This document shows positions 44,876 to 55,900 of a stretch of 64,000 nucleotides of DNA, piece by piece; the stretch's first letter is position 1; each line of letters opens with the position of its first letter. Made by a program: the position numbers and the translations under genes. Source of the stretch: Undaria pinnatifida. Taxonomy: Eukaryota > Sar > Phaeophyceae > Laminariales > Alariaceae. The stretch lies in assembly GCA_012845835.1 (NCBI GenBank), contig JABAKD010000027.1, forward strand, positions 914,001-978,000, in the 5' to 3' direction. The notes below the pieces were generated by a model. The model did not search any database, had not been told where the DNA came from, and worked only from the letters and a program-made list of their open reading frames with translations.

Positions 44876-45639
44876 CCTCAATGCGGTTTATATTGTCGTT
44901 GTTGAAGTTTGCAGTTGATGCCGTTGTTGCAGTTGATATTGTTGCTGCTCTCATTTTACCGGACTGCTTATCAGGTACAATATATTCCAACATCATCCAA
45001 TATAACCCATAGTCACGAATGCGTCACCCCAGCTGCAGTACAAGACACCTAAGAAGCAGAAAGTCCGACCCAGAAGGGGTTTCTTATTTAGGACAGGGTG
45101 CGTTCTACACTAACTTCAGTATAACGGCATCCGAAGCTCTCATGTTCCTTTAGATCTCCGTCTGGCTTTCTTACGAAGTATTCCCCTGTTTCTTACCTCT
45201 ATTAATAGTATTATTAGTATTATTAGTGGGTGTCCTGTAGTTCTGTAGTGTTTGTAGACTATTACGCTCTTTTTTATGCCATTGATCACAATATGTGTAG
45301 CTGTCTCCAGGAAGTCGCGTAGCAAGCTATTTTTTACTGTAGAAGTCCCCCTATAAAGCAGTATCCCCATATAAGGCGGTCAAGATCGCTTGGGGCGACT
45401 ACGAATAGGGAACGGCACTACAACAACTACAGTACTCATAACCTGGAACGAATAAGACGGCTTCTCCCGATAACGCACTCCGATTGCTCTCTATAGGGTA
45501 TAGTGTATATTAATATCACACCACCGCCGCGCTGGAGGACTCTGCCCTACTGTGCAATACTGCTGTACCATACTACTGTACCATACTACCGTCTCTACTA
45601 TGGCGATGCTGTGTGGTTAAGTTGCGTGCCTTGTCGGTC

Positions 45640-45697
45640 GGCGGCGGTGGTGGTGGTGGTGGTGGTGGTGGTGGTGGTGGTGGTGGTGGTGGTGGTA
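45640..45697. repeat. (GGT)n microsatellite
   Basis: About 18 uninterrupted GGT units. The flanks 45010-45630 and 45700-46099 hold no supported gene. A degenerate GGCGGT-type module at 45350-45400 resembles 55100-55160. Confidence 0.95.
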
Positions 45698-46099
45698 TAA
45701 TCTGGCTTTGACGATCTCGAAAGAGAGGTCCCTATTTCCCTATTATTTGGCCCCACGCAAATTACAACGTCGCATGTGCTCGTAACGATAGTATCAACCC
45801 CGTCACGGCTTGATTAGTGCAGTGATAAACACACAGTATAAGCGCGTTCTTGTCATGGTGCGGGCATGCTCTTCATGCGGCACACGGCAGTACACGGCAG
45901 CAGCGCAAGCTATGCGCGGGTCTTACAGATTCTTGCATTGAAGCTGGACAGCAAAATCGGCGCTGCCTAATCTAGCAACCCGTGTTGGTTTCTTCGCGTG
46001 AAGGATGCTGCATTCGTCGGTTTTATTCGCCATTGTTCCCCCATATACTATAATCAAGCTATAATCAAGATGTAATCAACTCAACCCCAAAAAGGTTAA

Positions 46100-46553
46100 C
46101 CGGGCTTTTCACGGGTGGGCTAGTGTTATGGTATTGCCCTGGGAGCCTAACAAGGCGTAAGATCTAGGATGCGGAAATTACACAAAGGATTTCACATGCA
46201 TCTGAAGGCATGTGCGTATAGAGTAAAGGGGGTGATGCACTTGCTCCTTGGACTCACAACGCGTTGAGCGTTTAGTCTTTATCCGTGGCTTGTGGGACCA
46301 ACGCAAGAGCTTATGTAATACACGTGAATAACCAACGTGGACCCTGCCTAGTAAAGGGACGTGCAAGAGGTGGCCTGTGTCTGTAACAGCCCCTAACGTA
46401 TAATACCAGGTCACTTCTCGCGGGTCGGACCTGGTCAGCATGGCCCGACCCGACACGTAATTCCCCAAAAACCTCGCATGACCCGAGCCGTGACATTTGG
46501 AACACCTCCTGACCCGACCCGCTGGTTGGATTGTAGCCCGTGGAAAACCCCGG
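46100..46553. mobile_element. hAT-like non-autonomous element with GGGTC arrays, copy 3 (short, worn)
   Basis: The left end CCGGGCTTTTCACGGG and the inverse of the right end CCGGGGTTTTCCACGGG match the family ends. GACCCGACCC and CGCGGGTCGGACC tracts lie inside the right half. The central 250 bp is not pentameric. The flanking octamers do not match clearly. Confidence 0.6.
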
Positions 46554-46978
46554 TATTAACAACGTTATGGTTTCCCATGGCTTTCTTGTGCATATTTTCT
46601 GTGAATGTTTATTGGGTGATCGATGGTGAAGAGAATGCTGCACATTGCCGGATGGCCAAGGTAAAATATACCGCTCTAGCCCTCGCCAGGAAAACGCGGT
46701 ATAGGATTGGATGTTTGCATCCCTGTCGTCAACTATTCTGTGCATTGGTGTGAAGCAGGAGAAGCATATTGGTGTAAACTGTTCTCGGCCGTTCCTCGGT
46801 TTGTTCCTTTTCGGGAGATTCCGGTCGTCGAACGGAACACGGATATTCGGTCAGGGTGCACGAGGCTGGAAGTGAAACCGTAATTTTTGGCGCCGTCGTA
46901 ATTTGATACGATACGATAACAGGGACAAACGCGGAGCCCAGCACGATCGGGGGATCGATCTGCGCCGAGCGCGCCGCC

Positions 46979-49900
46979 ATGTGCAAGCTTCGCGAGGTTC
47001 GGGACTGCAAGAGCGTGACGAAGGTTGTCGTTGTATCCGACAACCCTGGACCCTTGGCGCCAGGTGAATCAACATGCGTCTAGTACTGCTGGTTAGTGTT
47101 GGGTATCGTATCGAAAGTTACGATATCGACCTGCTTCTTAGTGTTGGGTATATTATCGAAAGTTACGATATCGACCTTCTTCTTAGTGTTGGGTATATTA
47201 TCGAAAGTTACGATATCGAAGTTTTCGATTTATCAAATATTGGCTATTTCGATATACAACAACAGCATCGTACCGAAAGTTAAAGTTTCGATGTATAAAT
47301 GTATTGATATTTCGATATAGCGTGCTGAAGGTTCGATACTCAAAAATATTGAAGTTCCGATATATCGCATCGAACGCGTTTTTGCCCTTGCCGTGTGTTT
47401 TACGCCGATACCGCACAAAAACAGTCCAAGTACCGTCTATCGAAGTCATCTCGATTCGATAGCTCGATTATCGGTATCGTATATGCCGAACTCGATTTTC
47501 GCATGATATCCATCACTTTTATCATATATCAGCAGAAGTATGGGTGTAGGCGTCACGAGGCATCGGTTAACATGCAGCGTTTGAGAACTTCACCCGCTAT
47601 GCTGGAGTTCGGTTTTCCTGCGGCGTTTTTTATACTGCGCCCACGTTGTTGGGCTAAAAATTGCTTGAAATTATGTGGAACATTCTTTTTTTGTTACTGT
47701 TCACAAAGGGGTAAGTCGCCCTTGACACACCCTGCGGTAAACCCGCACTGGCTATTTTTTGTTTTCTGAGGGTGGTTGGTGGCTTGATCAACTACTCTAC
47801 ACCTCACCCAAGCCAACTATTTTGAGTGAGCTGAAAGTGCTTTTATGATAACCAAACCCATGGCCTATGAATAACAAATGTTGATATTGCAAAAGAGGCG
47901 TTACAGCCCCACTTTTTGGGTTAAGAAACGCAGGCAACCAGAAAAAAAAACAATGCCAAGAATTGCTACTCGTAGCTCTATCTCAGCATGCGTCCCTTCC
48001 CCCACCGCCTACGCTGACCTTTGCTCGAACCCACCGCCACCGCCATTGCTAATACCACGTTTTAATAACTCAGGCGTGTTGTGCAGAGAGTTTCTCTCCG
48101 CTCATCTCTCGCCGTCTACGCCGGTTGTCATGTCCGGCTCTGGCGATGAGGAGCCGTCCGCCGCTGGTGGCCTCTTGTACCAAGAACACGATGTGCCACA
48201 TTCTGTAACTGTCCAAGACGAAACAGACGGGGAAATCAGTGGCACCGTCAGCGCTATTACCGACGGAGAAAACCATTGCCTGAAGGCTACTGACGGCAGG
48301 GGTGGTGTTGGTGTTGGTGGTAGTGGTGGCGTTAGTGTTTGTGGCGGTGGTGGTGGTGGTGGTGGTGGTGGTGGTGGTGGTGGTAGGAGTGACACCATGA
48401 CTGATGCCATGGTGGACAGCGCGACTGTCGAGACTAGTGACATACCGGGATCAACGTGCGAGTGCTATCGACGCGTAACAACAACTGCACACCGCGATTC
48501 CGCCGGGGAATCGACCGTTATTGGCGTGGCGGGACAACCATCAGGTCACGGGGGGGACCCCTTCGGGGTGGGTGGTAGAGGGGGGGAGGGGGTGGATGTT
48601 TGCACGGTGGGAGAGCTGTACCCATGGGGAAATGTCTACGGGGTCACCGGAAGGGTGGACCAGCTGCGGCTGGGATTCGCAAGGCAGCAGGTGAGAGCAC
48701 CTCTTAGGAGGGGCGAGGGATGTGCACACCTTGGCTGAGCTTGGACAAAAGGGTTGAAACAGACTTGAGTTTTAACCTTTTATTTCTATAATAGTGTTTT
48801 TTTCCCCACACTGTTTTAAAGTAGTTTGGCCACAAAAACGTGGGTACGGTTCAGAACGGGTGAGCTGTCCTCCACTCTTTTCCAATATCCCTAACCCGTA
48901 CCTGGGAAACCCTAACCCCTACCTGGGAAAATGACGAAAGTATCGGAGTGAAGTTAGTGAGGATCACCAAACCATTGTGTCAGAGTTCGGCCTAATCGCA
49001 CACATTACCAAGACAAACTGCTGTACTTGTAGTGTGCCATGTGTTTATTCGTCGTGATTTGCCGTGCCCCTTGCCTGCGCTAGGGTGTTATTCATTGGTC
49101 CTGTTTGCCATGCCAAGACCCACAAGCTCTGTTGTCGCATGCAATTGAGTTCAACTGACACACGACAGTTAGGAAAATACGTGGAAGTGCGGTGAGCTTT
49201 AGCTTTGTTTTTCTCCATCCACCAGAGGATACAATAAAAAGAAAGATCTGATGTGAAGTTGTCTTCGGAATCACCGTATGTTCAGACAACTGAACTTATA
49301 TCTGGGAGAATGATAGTTGAGGTTTGAAGTGGTCCAGGCGGTCGTTTCAAATTATGTAAGCGCGTTCGATGTTGGTATTGGTGCTTCTGGTGGAGATTCG
49401 AAATCTTGCAAAAATGTTACTTCACTTATTTCATCGGCTTTCAAAACGCCTCCTGTGTTTGAAGCCTCCCTTAATGTTTCATCTATATCTTGTATAGATT
49501 GTTCTCATGTTTATGCTAAGGCAGAAAAGTCGTGTAATTAGTTCAGGAAAAAAATTCACGGTGTAGAATGTTTCCTATCGTCCAATAAATCCAGCGTAAA
49601 AAATAAAACGTGTTTCGAGCAACAGTCGAGCCAAAATCTCGTAACCCTCAGGTTCTTAAGCGCTGCCGCGTACGTTTGTGGTGCGGATTTTCGTCTCGAG
49701 TTGTATCGCGTGCGAACGGCGAATGCTTTTTCACGGCTGTATGGCCGACACATGGCGAAACGGGACAACTATTTATAGGTCAATCTATGGCTATACGTTG
49801 TGTTTCTCATAATTACCGCCGTAGCCCACAGCACAGTGTAAAACCCGCATAATTTCGTACAATGCCTCCGAGATGTCAAGCAAAGCCAGATTTGATCACT

Positions 49901-52900
49901 TTTTCGAAAATTAAACCTGGGCTCCAACTTTGATCAAAACACCATCGCTGGTACAAGCTCGCAAGAATTCCCCCCCCCCCAAAAAAAAAACGTAAGACGC
50001 GGTTGTTTTCAGAAACGATCATTTTTGAGCCCAAATACCCCGAAGCTTCCCTGAAGACTAAAACATCACCAAAATCAAAACTGCATGGCAAGAGTCAGCT
50101 TTAGTTGATTTCTTACTCTTGGCACGAGTTAGATTCGTCTTACCATTTCTTAGGGTCATCTTAGCTCGAATTAGATATGTCTTACCATGGTTCAGTGGGT
50201 TGATATACCGTTCTTGGAATTTCCGGAACAACACCTCATCTACTCGCATACGTTTCCGGCCCTATATTATTTTCCCGTTCTTTTCGCGAGTCCCGTTTCC
50301 CGACCTCCGGCCTTCGTTCTCACAGGAGGACGGCGACACCGAGAACCGAAACGCCTCCGCAAAGTCAACCCAAACGAGTCCAGTTAGCGGCACTTGGCGG
50401 CGGCGCATGACCTAGAAACCGCGCGCGCGGTAGCAGGCCCGGCGAAGGTCGAGATCGAGGTTGAACGGATGCCAGTCTATGGGCGCGACGAAAAAAATTT
50501 AGATTTCCGGATTGCTGTTGGCTTTTCACGTAGAATCCTACCTAGATCTAGATACACTCTTTTTTCTTTTTCTTCCGTTCTTTCTCTAACAGCAAATTCC
50601 GTATTATGTCGTAAACGATTATATTTTATACCAGGTGCATGTTTGGTTTTGTCATGATTCCCCATCCAGAGTGTCAAAAAGGTCAACGACAGCATTTTCC
50701 TCAGTTTTTCATCGTATCCGAAATTCGCTGAACGGTAGCCGTGGTGCCTGCTTCGCCCTTTGCTTCTGGGGCCGTTTAAGGTGTCACAAGAGTTGTCCAA
50801 GCCGGGGCTGGTGGAGACGCTGGGGGTGGGTGGAAGCGCGGTGCTAGAAGCATACGACGGTGCGTGGAGAGCGACAGAAAACGACAATCGGGACGAAGTG
50901 CACCCCATCAGGTGCGTTCAACTTGCCGTTGCCTACAGTACCAGTCCTCTTGACCGAGATATTGACTTTAGGCTGGACTTCTTGTTTGAGGGAGTTAAGA
51001 CTGTGTACTACACTATTTAGTGACATCATTACAGTGTTAATAGGTGTCGGCCTTCTTGTTTCCCCGTAAATTGTTTAGACGAGGTTTCTTTTGGGGGCTA
51101 TATGAGAGGGCCCGTAGTGCTCTTTCTTGTGAGAGGACCTGTAGTCCTCTTTCTGATGAGAGGATCTGTGGTGCTCTTGCTTGTGGGAGGGCCAGTAGTG
51201 CTGGTTCTTATGCGAGGGCCGTTGTTGCTTTCTTATGGGCGGGCCTGTGGTTCTCTTTCTTGTGAGAGAGGGCCTGTAGTTCTCTTTCTTAGGAGAAGGG
51301 CTCGTAGTGCTCGTTCTTATGAGATGGCCCGTAGTGCTCTTCTTTACGAGAGGACCATTGCTTCTTTCTTATGAGCGGGCCTGGAGTGCTCGTAGTGCTC
51401 TTCTTTATGAGAAGGCTGGTAGTGCTCTTCCTTATGAGAGGATCCGTAGCGCTCTTCTTTATGAAAGGGCTGGTGTTACGTTTTTATGAGCGGGCCTGTA
51501 GAGCTGGTGGTGCTCTTCTTTGTGAGAAGGCCCGTGGTGCTCTTTCCTGTGAGAGGATCCGTAGTGCTATTTCTGATGAGAGAGGGCCTGCTGTGCCCGT
51601 TCTAATGAGAGAGCATGTAGTGCTCGTTCTTATGAGAGGATCCGTAGTGATTTTCTTTGTGAAAGGGCCGTTGTTGCTTTCTTATAAACGGGCCTGTAGT
51701 GCTCGAAGTGCTCTTCTTCATGAGAGTGCCCGTATTGCTCTTTCTTATGAAAGGGGCCGTAGTGCTTTTTCTGATGAGAGAGGGCCTGTAGTACTCTTTC
51801 TTGTGAGAGGGCCTGTGGAGTGCTCGTTTTTTAATATATGGGCGGCAGTGCACCAGTTGCGTTTTTCGTAAATGGTTGCGAAGCATGTCTGCGGTTTACG
51901 GCAGTTTTTCGACCGACTCGCCCCTTTCGGTTTGAAACTACTAATACCACCAAAACTACCACCAAAACTAGCGCCATAAGAAGGAGCACCTTTATCATCT
52001 ACCAGCGGTGTATTCTTTCGCTACTGTAGTAATAGGTAATAGTGTACACCGCCCCGAAAATGACGTTAGTGCTATTTATAGCTCTAGCGTTGCAAGCCGT
52101 GATTGAGTACTTCCTCGCCGTTGAGGATCCTTGTCGATTGGAATGTTGTCTTCAAGAATTGCTACCCCGTGCGCAGCACGCCTCGACGCCTACACGACCC
52201 CTTTCGGTGGGTCTGAAGCCGGGCTCTACGACCAAGGTTCCACTACCGGCGACCGACATCCCTATGGCATTATGATGGCATTATGATGGCATTATGATGG
52301 CATTATGATGGCATTATGATGGCATTATGATGGCATTATGATGACATTATGATGACATTATGATGACATTATGATGACATTATGATGACATTATGATGAC
52401 ATTATGATGACATTATGATGACATTATGATGACATTATGATGACATTATGATGACATTATAATGACACTATGATGCATATATGCTGCAGCTGTGAGATCG
52501 AAGATTTCGTCGAAACTCATCTTTGCTAGCCGTGTGTGACGCTCCGATCGCGCGTGTCGCTGGGTGCCCGTATCCTTATTAAGGATATAGGTCGGCGACT
52601 CCCCTTGGAATTATCTCACACAAGGGCCAGCAGCGTGATGTTAATCAATATGTGCACGGAACCGAAATCTTTACCCTGGTGTGACGTTATATAAACATTA
52701 AAATACACTACGTACAGCTGTGAGACTAGAGACTTCGTCGAAACTCATATTTGCAACCTCTATGTGATACTCCGATCGCGCGGGTTACTGGGTGCGTGTC
52801 CTCATTAAGGATATAGGTCGGCGACTCCCCTTAGAGTTAGCTTACACAAGGGTCAGCAGCGTGATGTTAATCAATTCGTGCGCGGAAACTATGAGACTCG

Positions 52901-55900
52901 TTCTTTTGCCTTGTGATAAATATATTCGATGTTCCAAATGCCTCAAGATGGGTGAAATCAAACAACGCAGACAGGTGAACGGCAGTGACAAGAAATCCTG
53001 CTACGCGATTTCCTAGCGGCGGCCAGCCACACCGTCTTCGTTTTGACAGAGGTATAGCAAAGCTGCGAGTTCAAACGGACCCCGATTCAGCGCTATTTGC
53101 GACTTCAGAGAAAACTCTGATTTCAATCGGTTAATACCCGAAATAGGTAGAGGTTCCTCTATAGTGCCGGTTGAGTAGTGCCGGTTGCCCGCTATAGTGC
53201 CTGTCAAATCGCTTGGCACAGATGGGAACGGCTAGTAGTGGCAGTATGCGGAGTAGTGCCGGTTGCCGCTATAGTGCCGGTATTTCCCTCCATGGTACAC
53301 ATACCGGCACTATAGAGGGACTACTAATTATTAATAGTACTTGAAGTATAGAAGTACAACAGTAACTGTCATGAAGGGGTTGGAAATCTTCGAACATTTG
53401 TGCCCCGGCTGTTCTGTCAGGTACGCGGCGGCGGCGGTGTTTTCTGATGGAAGCACGGAGGTCACCCACCAGGTATGTTATGTACCATGTACCAGGTATG
53501 CTTACATAAATCTTGAAACGTGTGTTCCTGTATGGGCCTGTTATGTATGTACACTGACTTCCGTCTTCACTTTCATCTTTTTGGGCGGATGAACGCCTTG
53601 CTTCGGCTTCGTATGGTATATCCATGTTTCATTTTTGGTTTGATTTCTTTTTCGCTGGGGTAATATTTCTGCTCCAGAGTGGCTGGAGCCTGTCCTGTGA
53701 CCGCGGGCTTGATTATGCGAGTTAATGTGAGATCTACAACAACAACTTGCTGGCATGCTTACTGTGTTCTCGACGCACAGCTTATCGCTGTAAACCACTT
53801 ACAGCGTACTTGAGGGTAGATTAATCACGGTAAGGTATACTGGTACAGCAGTATTATAGCATCTCGATGCCATGGTATCATAGCAAAGGTCGAGCAGATC
53901 ATCGATCCCCACTTGATGATCTACTGTAGCTCTTTGAGGAAGATCTGTATGGTCCATTTTATAATAGCTCATGTCTGCTGCCGGATGGGAGCCGTACTAT
54001 CTACATACATATCCTGCACAATATATCATAACGGCGGCTGTTGTAGACGATCTATTCATAGATGATTTAGATTGTCTAGATGGCCTAGATGACCTAGATG
54101 GTCTATATGATCTATATGATCTGTCCGAGGCGTCGATGGTACAGTAGTAATAATTCCTGCAATATCTTGAGGTTTGCCATAGAAGGGTGTTTGCGATTCC
54201 CAACCTCTGCTGGGTTGGAAAAAACATAAAGATAGTATTGAAAGCGACGAATGTGGTGATAACTAATAATCCAAGGTCAACTTAACCCACGACATAGATT
54301 TGGTTGGAAAAACGAAAATAAAATGGTAGGAAAACATATTTCTACTCTATTTATTAACTTCTCCCTGATTTTTCGTGGGTTGGATTGGCTTTGAATGGTG
54401 GCGTTCGACGGTTTCAATACTATTCTTAATACATGTACCTACCCAGCTGCTACCCAACCAAAGATGGTACCAGGTAGTTCGCAAAGACGCTATTCTTGCG
54501 GGAAGGTAGCAATGTAGAACCAGTAGGTGTCAGTTCCTTCCGGGCACTGCGCTACGGCAGTACATACCTGTCACTCCCAGGTAAAAGTATACGTAAATTT
54601 ATAAACTAGTTTGGGGCTGGTCGGTGTTGCTTTCTCGGTTTTACTTTTGCGCGGTTGCTGCTTACTTTTTCTTTCGTTTTGAAGAGCTGTTTTTATGTTA
54701 TCGTACCTAGGAACGCCCGTGTTCCCTCTTTTCACTCATGACACCCCCGGGGAGTTCAGGCCAGCCCCATTCTAAAGAGGAGCTTCGCACAGTAGAGAGA
54801 CAAGCGCAGGAAAAAGAACCGTGGTTGCACACTTGCACGCTTGCTCACCCCAAGGAAGTGATGTCTGGTCTGCTCGGGTTTATGGCGTCTCGCTGTTTCG
54901 TGCGTAATAATCGGCAGTCTACTGTTAGAGGATACTTACAGTAGCCGCAAGCGACTTCTTCCACAAAACGTTCGCAGGATGGAAGTTGCCGATGTCGCAT
55001 TGCATGATCGCAGCTGTGGGAAACGGGATAGGCCGGGCGCACGGCATGTCAAGAAAGCACACCTAGTATATACCTGGTATATATGAACACAGAGTAGAAG
55101 GGATCCCCTAATACGGCGGTATGCCGATATAAGGCGGTATCCCGATACAAGGCGGTGAAAATGGCTTGGCACGACTGGGGAATTGCAGTCACTAAGCGGA
55201 ACAAGTAGGGCGACTTCCCCCAATGACGCGGTCATCTTTGCTCTGGCACCCTGCTTTCTACTAGGCTATTGTACTGCTCTAGTACGTATCAGTAGGAGGA
55301 CCCTCTATAGGACATACCAGTAGTTAGTTTTCCCGTTTTGTTTTCACACCACAGAGGTAGGGGTCGTTTTTACGCTGTATCCTCTCTTCGTATCGTACCA
55401 CTGGTGTCCACTTTGTCGGGCGTCGGTTCCGGCCGTGAAGCTCGGCCCTGAGGCAACGTGATCGTACCCGCGTCTGATGTACCAAGTTGGCGATACCGTG
55501 GTTAGCTCGAGGGTGCGCGAAATAGAAGCATCTGCAGGGGGTTTAGTATTAATAATAAGTATACTACCAAAAAAACGAAAAACAAGTATGCTACGGTCTT
55601 CAGTTTTTTTCATTCGTTAGGTACAGAAATCACACCCCACTGAGTTGGTTGATGTCGGCCATTTTTTGGAGCGTGGCCATGTTCGTACTTTCTGGTGGGA
55701 GTCATCCCTCAATAGTGCGGTATGGTTAGCACCGTTTGGGGTTAACTAATGTTTCTGACGTTCTGATTATCTCAATGTTAGTGTTACGGTTGACCTCAAG
55801 TCTATCGGTTGATACAATAATATTACGCGTATATACAGTATTCGGTTTTGGACTAGCGCGTGTTGGTCGGGCTGCACGGACGAATGCCTTCGACGTCATG

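Noticed and set aside
46729-47043. 104-aa minus-strand ORF opposite exon 1 of the unknown gene
   Set aside because: The plus-strand reading has an ideal GCCGCCATG start and a phase-matched splice to the next exon, so this is taken as its shadow.
49317-49541. 74-aa AT-rich ORF, considered as a viral or organellar insert
   Set aside because: Starts at TTG, is short, matches nothing recognised and lies within an intron.
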